From Massilia sp. IC2-278 (GTDB lineage: Bacteria > Pseudomonadota > Gammaproteobacteria > Burkholderiales > Burkholderiaceae_D), in assembly GCF_020708045.1 (NCBI RefSeq), contig NZ_JAJFES010000010.1:113300-177299 (forward strand): a DNA stretch of 64,000 bases. Reading direction: 5' to 3'. Positions 49,678-58,599 of this stretch are shown one piece after another; within the stretch, counting starts at the first letter, position 1; the number at the start of each line of letters is the position of its first letter. The translations under genes and the position numbers were made by a program. The notes under the pieces are model-generated. The model saw only the letters and a program-made list of their open reading frames with translations. It made no database searches and was not told the origin of the DNA.

Positions 49678-51714
49678 ATGCGCCCTGAAAAAAACCTGCG
49701 GACCGAACAGGTTCATATCGACGAAGCCAGCAGCAAAGCGACTTCCACCATCCAGTGGTTTGCTGAAGAGAAGAACAAAAAGGGAAATGCGACCCATCCC
49801 ATCACCCACAACAACAGGCTCAGCGTCCATATTTGCGGAAAAAATGGCTTCGCTGCCATCGCCAGGGACATCGCGGAGGCAAAAGAGAGCATCGACCTGG
49901 TATGTTGGGGATTCGATCCGGGAATGGAATTGGTCCGCGACGGACCGATCTGGCCGCGGGCGAAAACCTATGGCGATCTCTTGATTGCGGCGGGGAGGCG
50001 CGGCGTGCGGGTTCGCTTGCTGGTCTGGTACAGCGTTAGCGGCGGCGCGATTCAAAAGCACATGCCAGGCCATACCCATGGAAAAAATCCTTGGCACATC
50101 GCCCGAAGCGATCTGGAAGTCCAGCAAATGAGTGCCCAACACAGCATGGATCGAATACGCGAGCATGCCCGGAATAATCGCCATAAAAAGGAATGGAACA
50201 TTTCGGGCGACAAGCTTGCAGCCATGGCAAGGGAAGAATATTGCTACAACTGGTACAGGGCCGCCTTCGCGGGACGGTTGGAGGGCATTCGCATCCGTAC
50301 CCGCGACGGCGATTCCAGCAGCATCGGAAATGCACTTGAACTGGAGACGAGAAAACCCGATGCCAGCGAGCGCGCGCTCTTTACGTTAGGCGGCACCCAT
50401 CACCAAAAGCCGATCCTGATCGACTTCGCCTATAACAAGGGCAAGAAGGCCGTCGCCTACGTCATGGGCCTGAATTCACTGACCGATTATTGGGACAGTC
50501 CCGAGCATTTCGTCGAGAACCCATTGCGCGAGCAAGGCGCAGCCAAAACGAAGCAGGAGCATGCGGAAGGCGTCGACGGCCGTTTCGATTTCGAGACCCT
50601 GAAGCCGTATCGCGACTACGCTTGCCGCATCGAGGGCGGCCGGGCTTTGATACCGGTCCACGAGAATTTCGAAGGGGCCTGGGAACGTGCGGCCGGCGCT
50701 ACCTCGGCCAAGTCGTACGTGTGCGGCACACCACCCTCCGCCTTGCTGCGCAAGGCCGGCTCCGGGGACTCGACGGTGCAGATCGTCAGAACGCAGCCCG
50801 AGGAAAACGACTTCACGATCAAGGAAATCTACTTCAACGCGACCCGCGTCGCCGCTGCTGGAACAGGCTACCTGTACATGGAGAACCAGTATTTCCAGTA
50901 CCAGGACTGGGCCGAACACCTGCTGGCGGTTCGCAAGAACGTCATCGCCGGGTGGAACCGCAACGCCGCAAAGATCGGCAAAAGCAAGGAAGATCTACCG
51001 ATCATGCATGTCTTCGTCGTCATTCCGGCGCCAGAGAAAGCGCAGATGGTTCCGCGCACCTACGACACCCTGGCCACGCTGGGCCAGCAGGACGGCATGA
51101 CCGGGCAGGTAAAGATGATCGACCGGGCCAATAAGGATGCGAAGATTCAGCAGGCCGCGTCGAAACAATTCGTCGGGGACGCTGCCGACAGGCGGGCAAG
51201 CGTGCCGAACCTCGTGACAGAAGTCGTTGTCTCCGCTGCAAACAAGATCGACAAGCCTACCGCGCTGCTTCTCGAAGACTTGTACGGCCTAAAGGTGTGC
51301 GTGGCTGTGCTCAACTCATGCGAGTTCAACCAGGCGCGGCGCCAGTGGCGCTACCGCGAAATCTACATCCATTCCAAGCTGCTGCTGGTCGATGACGGCT
51401 TCTTCACGCTCGGCAGCGCGAACCTCAACCAGCGCAGTATGGCGGTGGACAGTGAGATCAACCTTGCCACGAACGACCCGCGCCATGCGACCGAACTGCG
51501 AAAACGGGTCTGGTCGCAGCTCGCGACCAATAAGAATAATGGCGGAAATGCGACGCCAAAGGAAATTGCTGAAACCTTCAAGGAATGGGTAAAGCTCATG
51601 AAAAAAAACAGAGAAAGACAAAAGGCACCGCCCACCGATCCAGCCGACAAGCAAATGGAAGGCTTTATCGTCTCACTGGACGATAGCCGAAGCTCGACCA
51701 TCCGTTTCGGTTGA
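49678..51714 (+). CDS. Tle5-type phospholipase D effector
   Basis: A 678-residue phospholipase D with two HKD motifs: HQKPILID (His242, Lys244, Asp249) and HSKLLLVD (His565, Lys567, Asp572). The second is followed by the GSANLNQRSM signature. There is no signal peptide, as expected for cargo loaded on VgrG. Located between VgrG-TTR and a Sel1 lipoprotein, it matches the PldA/Tle5 family of trans-kingdom T6SS lipases that attack phosphatidylethanolamine and related lipids in target cells. The antibacterial role here is inferred from context. Confidence 0.88.
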   Translation: MRPEKNLRTEQVHIDEASSKATSTIQWFAEEKNKKGNATHPITHNNRLSVHICGKNGFAAIARDIAEAKESIDLVCWGFDPGMELVRDGPIWPRAKTYGDLLIAAGRRGVRVRLLVWYSVSGGAIQKHMPGHTHGKNPWHIARSDLEVQQMSAQHSMDRIREHARNNRHKKEWNISGDKLAAMAREEYCYNWYRAAFAGRLEGIRIRTRDGDSSSIGNALELETRKPDASERALFTLGGTHHQKPILIDFAYNKGKKAVAYVMGLNSLTDYWDSPEHFVENPLREQGAAKTKQEHAEGVDGRFDFETLKPYRDYACRIEGGRALIPVHENFEGAWERAAGATSAKSYVCGTPPSALLRKAGSGDSTVQIVRTQPEENDFTIKEIYFNATRVAAAGTGYLYMENQYFQYQDWAEHLLAVRKNVIAGWNRNAAKIGKSKEDLPIMHVFVVIPAPEKAQMVPRTYDTLATLGQQDGMTGQVKMIDRANKDAKIQQAASKQFVGDAADRRASVPNLVTEVVVSAANKIDKPTALLLEDLYGLKVCVAVLNSCEFNQARRQWRYREIYIHSKLLLVDDGFFTLGSANLNQRSMAVDSEINLATNDPRHATELRKRVWSQLATNKNNGGNATPKEIAETFKEWVKLMKKNRERQKAPPTDPADKQMEGFIVSLDDSRSSTIRFG

Positions 51715-51717
51715 ATC

Positions 51718-53337
51718 ATGAATACGGCCGCCACTCCTTTCCCGCCGCGTTGCCGCCATCTGGTAACCCTTCTGATCACCCTTAATCTCCTGACTGCCTG
51801 CGACATGGACAAGACCAAGCTTCCCGCCCACATGCAAGAGTTGCCGCCCTTCGATCCGCACATCGCTTCCTTCGAATGCCAGACTGAAGCGAGCAAGGTG
51901 CCGCCGGTTGACGCTCAAGCCGATGACTGGTTCCTTGAAGCGCGTGCCCTGGAAGACCGTACGACTTCCCACGAGGACCGCGAGTACGAGCAGATCGTCA
52001 AACTAACCAAGCTGGCTGCTGAACGGCATCACTGGAAGGCAATGCTGAACCTGGCCAGCCTGTACGTCGAACGGCACGACCCGCCTAACGGCGAGGATGA
52101 AGCGATGACACTGGTGTCGCAAGCCGTCGAACTGGGGATTCCAGCGGCCTACGACCGGATGGGCACCTATTACCTCAACGGCACGGGCGTCCATGTAAAT
52201 CCCGACCGCGCGTACGCCTTCCTCCAAAAGGCAGCCGCAATGGGCAACCCGCATTCGATGCACTTCCTGGGGGAGAAGATGGATGCCGGTGGAGACAACC
52301 TGAAACCAGGCTACTGGGGCAACATCCCTATCGCAATCAAAATGTTTGAATGTGCGCTGGCCCAGGGTTATGGCCCAGTCGCCGAAGAACTGGAATATAT
52401 GTATGCCGTACCCCGTGGAGTGGATGGTATGCCACTCGGAAAAAGGACTCCAGAAACCCTTAATCGCGTAATGCGCGCTCTGCACGAGGGTGTGAAGAAC
52501 GGTTGCAAGAGTTGTGCGGACAGCTTGTTCCTTGAATTTGCTCGTCCGAGCAACCTGGAAAGCATGTTCGTGCCATTCATCGACAAGGCACGCGGCCAAC
52601 GCTACAACATGCTTGGTGATGCACTCAGCTTCAACCCCGACCGCCGCTTTCCCAACCTCGACAAGATCCTCCCTCTGCCGCCCGCGGTGCTGCCGCCCTG
52701 GGACGGCACACGCGAAAGCCTGCTCGCGGCGGCCATGGCCGTCGTGCCCGCACCAGCCACACCGGCACCGACCGAGGCTTCGTTGAGAAAAGGCCGCTAC
52801 TTCCTCGACAGCGCCTACGCCTTTCGGCCGCTCGCGGAAACGACCGATGCACTGCAGGCGCCCGTCGCTGGCTACTGGCAGCCGACCGCGCCGCAGGAAA
52901 CGGCCGAGGTGCGCACCTTCCTGGCCAAGATCGCGCCCGGCCTCTACGGCAAGGGCGAAGCGTTCGAGCAGCCACGCGCTCCGGACGGCATGGGTTCGAA
53001 AGCCATCACCAGCATCGTCTGGCAGCGCGTGCTCACCGTGCGCAACGACGGCGGCGCGGTCGCACCGCGCACCGCGCTCAGGCTGTCGCGTCAGGTCAAG
53101 TGGCCGTCACCGCAGGTGGAGTGCGCTGGTAATAAACAATGTGCCGTGACAGGCACGTGGCAGCCATGGCTCACGCCAGGCCATCCACTCGAACAGGAAG
53201 TCAATCATGCCTGGCGGCAGCGCTGGCTGACCACTGGACAACCCTTTCCCGATCCAAAGCGCGACTGGATGCTGCCGCTGGACAGTGCGGAATTGAAGTG
53301 GCATCTGCTGGAGGCGGAGACGCCGAAGCAAAAATAG
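51718..53337 (+). CDS. Sel1-repeat lipoprotein, probable Tle5 immunity protein (Tli5-like)
   Basis: A 539-residue protein with a lipoprotein signal, lipobox LLTAC (Cys28). Residues about 90-290 carry Sel1-like repeats (AMLNLASLYVERHDPPNGED, AYDRMGTYYLNGTGVHVNPD). A large C-terminal part (about 330-539) is rich in W and P and resembles the DUF6396 region that accompanies Sel1 in such proteins. It starts 3 bp after the phospholipase stop. Periplasmic Sel1 lipoproteins are the known immunity partners of Tle5 enzymes; immunity is inferred. Confidence 0.78.
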   Translation: MNTAATPFPPRCRHLVTLLITLNLLTACDMDKTKLPAHMQELPPFDPHIASFECQTEASKVPPVDAQADDWFLEARALEDRTTSHEDREYEQIVKLTKLAAERHHWKAMLNLASLYVERHDPPNGEDEAMTLVSQAVELGIPAAYDRMGTYYLNGTGVHVNPDRAYAFLQKAAAMGNPHSMHFLGEKMDAGGDNLKPGYWGNIPIAIKMFECALAQGYGPVAEELEYMYAVPRGVDGMPLGKRTPETLNRVMRALHEGVKNGCKSCADSLFLEFARPSNLESMFVPFIDKARGQRYNMLGDALSFNPDRRFPNLDKILPLPPAVLPPWDGTRESLLAAAMAVVPAPATPAPTEASLRKGRYFLDSAYAFRPLAETTDALQAPVAGYWQPTAPQETAEVRTFLAKIAPGLYGKGEAFEQPRAPDGMGSKAITSIVWQRVLTVRNDGGAVAPRTALRLSRQVKWPSPQVECAGNKQCAVTGTWQPWLTPGHPLEQEVNHAWRQRWLTTGQPFPDPKRDWMLPLDSAELKWHLLEAETPKQK

Positions 53338-53480
53338 TCTGTGCGACCGCGCCGGACGACTTTATTTCGTAAATAACGCTGTTTTTGCTCGGTGTAATTT
53401 TCAACATCTAGATAGCAGCTTTGCTCGACAAGTATCGTAGCGGGCAGGCCTGGCACTTAACAATGAAAGGCTAAACGAAC

Positions 53481-53735
53481 ATGAAGCATGAAGGACGTGG
53501 TGTCATTCGGATGAATGACAAAACGGATCACGGCGGCCAGGTCATCTCGGTTTCATCAGGCACCGTGGTGATGGGTACAGAAGCAGCCCTGGCCGATGAC
53601 ATGACCTTCTGCCCCCAATGTAAAGGAAGGTTTTCCATTAAACCGGATGGTGCCGGTGCCAGGCACGCAGGACAGTCCTATGCGTATGACAGCGATCTCA
53701 CCGCCTGTGGTGCTAAGTTGATTTCCTCTATTTAG
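53481..53735 (+). CDS. PAAR-domain protein
   Basis: An 84-residue protein with the PAAR signature MTFCPQCKGRFSI and a Gly-rich turn pattern, ending in YDSDLTACGAKLISSI. PAAR proteins cap the VgrG spike and sharpen it. It closes the vgrG-lipase-immunity module. A second start at MNDKTDHGGQV is possible. The gene is 143 bp past the Sel1 gene and may have its own promoter. Confidence 0.8.
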   Translation: MKHEGRGVIRMNDKTDHGGQVISVSSGTVVMGTEAALADDMTFCPQCKGRFSIKPDGAGARHAGQSYAYDSDLTACGAKLISSI

Positions 53736-53996
53736 AAAACCATAAAGGGATCAATCTTGAACAAAAAGTCGGGATGCCCAATTCATAGGCGGCCTGAAGA
53801 TATTTATTAAAATCAAAGGCTTAATTCATCACATTGGTAGTGACGCACAACTTTATCCACAGTTTCTGTGAAGAACTTGGGTTTCGAAAGTGTTATTCCA
53901 GCATGGCGACACGAAAGCACGCGCTGCGGCATAGTATGGATGAGCTTGCAACCAAGAGTCGTTTTCCAGTCCGCGTCGCCCAACCGTGAGGCCTCC

Positions 53997-54701
53997 ATGC
54001 GTTTGATCCCGAAACTCGTCCTGGCCAGCGCCTGCCTCCTCGGCAGCCTGGCCGCCACTGCCGCCGAAGCTAACGACCCCATCGGCCACTACTACCTGAG
54101 CGGCATGACCGAAGTCGGCTCGGAACTGCTGCTGAAGAAGTCGGGCGAATTCGAATGGGTGCTGATGTACGGCGCAACCGACATGGCGGCGCAAGGCACC
54201 TGGAAGCGCGACGGGCAACGCATCGTCCTCACCCCGCACTCCCCTCGGCCGGGGAAATTCCGGCTGTTCACGGAAGCCGAACTCTCGATCAAGAAAGACC
54301 CGCGCCAGGGCATCTGGGTGGCGATCGTCGGCGTGCCAGAGACCGGCCCGGTGGCCGGCATCGAGGTCCGCTTCGAAAGCGCCTCCGGACGCAAGGCCAC
54401 TGCGGTCAGCGGTCCGAACGGCGATGCGATCGCCCAGATGCCCGCCGGCGAAACCTGGAAGCGCGCCGGCCTGCGCCGCGCAGACAGCAAGGACGAGTGG
54501 ACCTGGTTCGACGTACCGGCCGAGCGCGCCAGCAAGCGCATTGCCGGCTTCGTGGTGCTCAATCCGGGCGAACTGCAGGCGGCGCCGTTCAAGTCCCTGA
54601 GCCTGTCGTCCAGCGAGGGCCGGCTGAGCATCGACGAGAATCCGATGGGCCTGCGCGGCACCTATGCAAAAGCGCCGGGCAAGGCGGCCTCTACAGACTG
54701 A
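53997..54701 (+). CDS. Secreted protein of unknown function
   Basis: A 234-residue protein with a signal peptide (MRLIPKLVLASACLLGSLAA, cleavage near TAAEA/N). The mature part is beta-rich, with YYLSGMTEVGSELLLKKSGE and WVLMYGATDMAAQGTWKRDG. This resembles the repeat of envelope proteins that report a response against a test value, but no family is recognised. It lies just downstream of the T6SS module on the same strand, after a 261-bp gap that shows nothing else. Not clearly part of that module. Confidence 0.65.
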   Translation: MRLIPKLVLASACLLGSLAATAAEANDPIGHYYLSGMTEVGSELLLKKSGEFEWVLMYGATDMAAQGTWKRDGQRIVLTPHSPRPGKFRLFTEAELSIKKDPRQGIWVAIVGVPETGPVAGIEVRFESASGRKATAVSGPNGDAIAQMPAGETWKRAGLRRADSKDEWTWFDVPAERASKRIAGFVVLNPGELQAAPFKSLSLSSSEGRLSIDENPMGLRGTYAKAPGKAASTD

Positions 54702-54855
54702 ACTTGCCGGCGCCGCACGGCGCCTTCCGAGCATGCGGCCGGAAGACTCCGATACTGGCCCGTCCTTGATACAGCTCGTCTTCTGCGGCCAGGCGACTGC
54801 CTACATTGGCCTGACGCCATGCACCACGCATGCGCGAAGACCATGAGAGGCTCAC

Positions 54856-56421
54856 ATGCATATCCTGAGAAGCAAGACGCTTCGTGCGGCAGGCGGACTG
54901 GTACTCGCTGCACACCTGGCGGGATTCGACGACGGCACCAGGGCCGCGGCGCCGGCGAACGGCGCGCAGGGCGCCGGCGCGCTCCACGCCCCAGCCGACG
55001 TGTACGGCATCGTCAATCTGGTGCCGTCCCAGGCCCTGGTAGCCCACATCAACGCCAGCGGCCAGGCCGCCTTCGAGTACATCGGGCTCGACTACAATGC
55101 CCATGTCGGCTTCTTCGATGGACAACGCGTCATCCACCCTATCACGCCGAGCAACACCGTCTCGTTTCTCGGCGCCCTGAACGACCGCGGCGAGCTGGCC
55201 TTCGTGTCGCGTCATGTCGACCCCAACGATCCCTGGTCGACGAACCTGCAACCGTATCGCTGGTCGGCGGCCCGTGGGCTGGCCCGCCTGCCCTCCCTCG
55301 GCGCCGCTGGCGACAGCTGGATTCCCGCCATCAATAACAACGGCATCGTCGTCGGGGCCTCGTACACGGGTTCCGATCCCGCCACCGGGCGCGCGGTGCG
55401 CTGGAGCGCGGCCAACCGCTTGACGGTGCTGCCCAGGCCGCCCGGCTTCGACCTGAGCTATGCCTTCGACATCAACGAGCGCAACGTCAGCGTCGGCAGC
55501 GTTACCGATGCCGGCGGCATCAACCACGCCGTGCGCTGGGACAGCGCCAACCGGCCCACGGTACTCGGCATCCTTGGCGGCGTACGCGGCGCCATTGCCA
55601 TGTACAACAACGAACGTGGCGATATCGCCGGCATGCTCGATGGCGGTACGCCGGATGCGCGCGCATTCCTGTGGAGCCCGTCACGGGGCGTGGCCACCCC
55701 GGGGCCGAACGCGGTGGTGGTCGGCCTGAACGAGGCAGGAGAAATCGCCGGCCGCATCATCTCACCGGACGGCGCCAGCCGCGCCTTCCTGTACTCGCGC
55801 GCACGCGGACTGGTCGACCTGCACCCCGCATCGCTCGCGGTGTCCGAAATAAACAGCCTGAACGATGCCGGCGTCAGCGTCGGCGTCGCCTGGGCCAGCC
55901 AGGGCGAGCGCCGCGCCTACCGCTGGTCGCGCACGGGCGCGGCCGTCGACCTGAACACGCGCCTGCTCAATCCGCCGGCGGGACTGACACTCGCTTCCGC
56001 ACTCGCCATTGCCGCCAATGGCGACATCGTCGCCGAGTCGAGCGCCGGCCTGGTGCTGCTGCGCCGCGGCGGCGGCGGTACCGACGCGCCAGTGCTGGGG
56101 CCAATCAACTTCCCCGAGACAGCACTGAACCGCCCACTGCAGCTCACCCTGTCCTTCCGCGACCGCAACGTCGGCGACCGTCACAAGGCAAGCGTCGACT
56201 GGGGCGACGGCCTGGGACCGCAGCCGGCCGTGGTGCGCGCAGCACGCGGCAGCGGCGAGGTCAGCGCCCGGCATACCTTTACCACGGCAGGCGCGCGCAA
56301 CATCATCGTCCGTGTCACCGATTCGACCGGCAGGAGTACCGTGCAATACATGGAGGCCCTGATTGGCTTGCGCGCGACACCGGCGTCGCGCGCAGCGCCC
56401 GCGCGGCCACACGGACGCTAG
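54856..56421 (+). CDS. Extracellular HAF-repeat protein with C-terminal PKD-like domain
   Basis: A 521-residue protein with a weak signal-like start and a body of repeated units of the type YRWS/VRWD..G..T.LG..GG, such as AVRWDSANRPTVLGILGG and RAFLWSPSRGVATPG. These are HAF-type repeats that probably build a beta-propeller. A PKD/Ig-like domain (LTLSFRDRNVGDRHKASVDW, HTFTTAGARNIIVRVTDSTG) follows. A GAGAGG site precedes the ATG. It is predicted to be surface or secreted; the function is unknown. Confidence 0.7.
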   Translation: MHILRSKTLRAAGGLVLAAHLAGFDDGTRAAAPANGAQGAGALHAPADVYGIVNLVPSQALVAHINASGQAAFEYIGLDYNAHVGFFDGQRVIHPITPSNTVSFLGALNDRGELAFVSRHVDPNDPWSTNLQPYRWSAARGLARLPSLGAAGDSWIPAINNNGIVVGASYTGSDPATGRAVRWSAANRLTVLPRPPGFDLSYAFDINERNVSVGSVTDAGGINHAVRWDSANRPTVLGILGGVRGAIAMYNNERGDIAGMLDGGTPDARAFLWSPSRGVATPGPNAVVVGLNEAGEIAGRIISPDGASRAFLYSRARGLVDLHPASLAVSEINSLNDAGVSVGVAWASQGERRAYRWSRTGAAVDLNTRLLNPPAGLTLASALAIAANGDIVAESSAGLVLLRRGGGGTDAPVLGPINFPETALNRPLQLTLSFRDRNVGDRHKASVDWGDGLGPQPAVVRAARGSGEVSARHTFTTAGARNIIVRVTDSTGRSTVQYMEALIGLRATPASRAAPARPHGR

Positions 56422-56861
56422 TCGACATACACCGCGGCCCTGCGGACGCGATTGACCAGCAGCGTCCCGGGGCGGGAATCCTTGTACAACGAGACGTTCG
56501 GCATATAGACCAGCTCATCGGGATTGGTGAAATGGTCGTCCCACAGTCGGAGACGGAGCGATCTTGCCGTCCGAGGCGGGGCTGCGACTTGGGCAGCAAT
56601 AAACCGATCGAAATCCGAGCCATATTCGAACGTCACCACTTCGCCGCCATTGTCCAAGTCCCGGGTCGAATGGATGTCCGTAGCAGATCTGGGCAAGTGA
56701 TCGGGGAGTGCTTGTCGTTCGAATGCGCCACTTGCTGCAGCCTGCTCATAGGTATTGAACCTGTGCTCGACGATGGAACTGGGAATGATCAGTAGAGCGA
56801 GCACAAGCACGGCAACCAGGCTCAGGATGAGCAAAACCAGCCACTTGGCAAATGTTCGCAT
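56418..56861 (-). CDS. Small single-helix membrane protein of unknown function
   Basis: A 147-residue protein starting MRTFAKWLVLLILSLVAVLV with one N-terminal transmembrane helix or uncleaved signal. A soluble periplasmic part follows (FEYGSDFDRFIAAQVAAPPR, LRLWDDHFTNPDELVYMPN). No family recognised. The ATG is preferred over an upstream in-frame TTG because GAGG lies in front of it. Its end overlaps the convergent HAF-protein gene by 4 bp. Confidence 0.55.
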   Translation of the reverse strand: MRTFAKWLVLLILSLVAVLVLALLIIPSSIVEHRFNTYEQAAASGAFERQALPDHLPRSATDIHSTRDLDNGGEVVTFEYGSDFDRFIAAQVAAPPRTARSLRLRLWDDHFTNPDELVYMPNVSLYKDSRPGTLLVNRVRRAAVYVD

Positions 56862-56989
56862 TACTTGGATTACCTCATGGACCGGTGTGTTCAATGACCG
56901 ATTCGGGTCGATTGCGTTCTGCTGCAGCGTTATCGTTCGACCCGAAGCGAATATCTGGTAACGCGGATTGATTTCCAGATGCGTAATCG

Positions 56990-57256
56990 TTACGCGTCCA
57001 TGCTTGATTCGTCCCTATCAAGCCCATTCTGCACAAAATGAAGTTCAGGATCCAGCTTCAGCCCATCCGGATCCTCGGCAATCTGTGAATATTCCGATAG
57101 TGCTCGTGCTGGTTTCGGTGGTGGCGCCGGCCCCATGCCCGCAAATGCGGCCATCATCAGTACGGCGAGCCAGCGATATCGCTCTTTCCAGGGCCGCCGC
57201 TCAAGAATCGCATTCGAGGAAGGCTCTTTGTTTTCGTCATCCACTGAGAAGATCAC
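56990..57256 (-). CDS. Small putative membrane protein
   Basis: An 88-residue open frame with a GTG start, a charged N-terminus (VDDENKEPSSNAILERRPWK), one hydrophobic stretch (WLAVLMMAAFAGMGPAPPP) and an acidic tail. No family recognised. The gene is plausible from composition and a single helix, but start and reality are uncertain. Confidence 0.4.
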   Translation of the reverse strand: MIFSVDDENKEPSSNAILERRPWKERYRWLAVLMMAAFAGMGPAPPPKPARALSEYSQIAEDPDGLKLDPELHFVQNGLDRDESSMDA

Positions 57257-57877
57257 TTTCGTTTAAATGTGGTCACCGACCAACCGGTTCGCCGCTCAAG
57301 TGCGATAAACAGTATGGCCTACTGATTTAGCTAGGTATGCACTTGATGCATACATTTATGATCGCAGGATTCAGCTTTTTCATGGGAATGGCCGTATAGC
57401 GATTAATCTGGTGATTTTCTCAGCCATTTCAATGGTGACACAGGATTGAATCATACGACTGCGTGCTCTGCGTTCAAGTTAACAGAACGCCGATCGTTGT
57501 TCGTCCTCGAACGTTTGGTTCTTACCGATTGCGCACGGATTGTAACGTCTGCTTTCGGCCCAAAGCTTTCATCGCTCAAGGGACAAGAAAGGCGTAAGCG
57601 ACGTACAAAGTCAAAACACAAAGAAGACCTGTCCAGAATAGCCGCACGGTTTTGCGTATCGTGGGATACCGCTCTCAGCAATGGAACCGAAGATGTCCAA
57701 TGAGTAGAGTAAGCATATTTATCTCTAAGAGCCTCCGAGAGGCAATGGATTTTTAAGCAGTATGTACGCTATTGGCCGATAGCGGGCGGTCGGCATGATC
57801 CGGTGTACATTCTGGTTGTTACCTGGACAAATCGCCAGCTCGCTGTAGGCCGTGCTTGTTGTGGCAAATTCGATTGT
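57257..57877. other. AT-richer gap with no convincing gene
   Basis: About 620 bp of lower GC. Overlapping short open frames occur on both strands at about 57446-57703, but neither has a ribosome site, family resemblance or normal codon use. A perfect inverted repeat (GTATGCA, CTTGA, TGCATAC) is at 57335-57353. The stretch may be a decayed or recently acquired segment. Confidence 0.5.
57335..57353. promoter_or_regulatory. Perfect inverted repeat, possible operator
   Basis: GTATGCA, 5-base spacer CTTGA, TGCATAC. Size and spacing suit a dimeric regulator, but no promoter or regulator gene can be tied to it. Confidence 0.25.
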
Positions 57878-58450
57878 TTATTGCGATCTTTTATTAGCTT
57901 CCCGTGTATTCCCATAACCCTGCCCAAGCGAGCCTTCCCGCTCAAGCGTGTAAATGCCGACCGCTTTGCCGTATATCTCAGTCTCCGCTTCATACGTCAG
58001 GCCAAGGCGCCTGGCAACACGCAGCGACGATGCATTGGCCGAAGCGATGAGCGCCCGGACTGTAGGTTCGCGCCGAATCTCGAGCGCATAATCCAGGGCC
58101 CCCGCCGCCGCTTCGTTCGCGAATCCCCGGCCCCAGAAGGCACGATAGGTATTCCAGCCTAGCTCCATCACCGTGGATTCTTCACGAAAGAACGCGCCGA
58201 CAGTCCCGACGACTTGACCCGTTTCCTTGTCCTCGACAGCCCACCATCCGGCGCCATGGATGAGCCATAGTCCTGCCTGTGAACAGAAGATTCGCCATGC
58301 CGCGTGGCGGTCGGACGGGCCCAGGTGGGCCGCGCTGACAGGATCGGCGAGATGCGCTGCAAATGCGTCAAAGTCCTGCCGTCGATATTCACGAAGCACG
58401 AGTCGTTCCGTGTGCAGGTATGGAACAGAAGTGACGAACTCGCTATGCAT
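57878..58450 (-). CDS. GNAT-family N-acetyltransferase (RimJ/RimL type)
   Basis: A 190-residue protein from MHSEFVTSVPYLHTERLVLR with the RimJ/RimL start TERLVLREYRRQDFDAF. The acetyl-CoA site region ELGWNTYRAFWGRGFANEAA is followed by the C-terminal ASANASSLRVARRLGLTYEA. The substrate is unknown; relatives acetylate ribosomal proteins or small molecules. The longer upstream reading is rejected because the family starts here. Divergent from the serine hydrolase gene. Confidence 0.88.
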   Translation of the reverse strand: MHSEFVTSVPYLHTERLVLREYRRQDFDAFAAHLADPVSAAHLGPSDRHAAWRIFCSQAGLWLIHGAGWWAVEDKETGQVVGTVGAFFREESTVMELGWNTYRAFWGRGFANEAAAGALDYALEIRREPTVRALIASANASSLRVARRLGLTYEAETEIYGKAVGIYTLEREGSLGQGYGNTREANKRSQ

Positions 58451-58599
58451 GCGTTGGATCCCCTGTACTGGTGCCGATTGCGAACAATTGTAGCGTTTGC
58501 AATTAAGCTGAAACGGTCTTCCCAGATTATTTTTTTGATACCGGGAGTGCATGCGGCGCATACAATCTCGGCTTTCCTCAATCAACAAGCCGGGGCGCC

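Noticed and set aside
57446..57703. Short overlapping open frames on both strands
   Set aside because: No ribosome site, biased composition and no recognisable family; both cannot be real and neither is supported.
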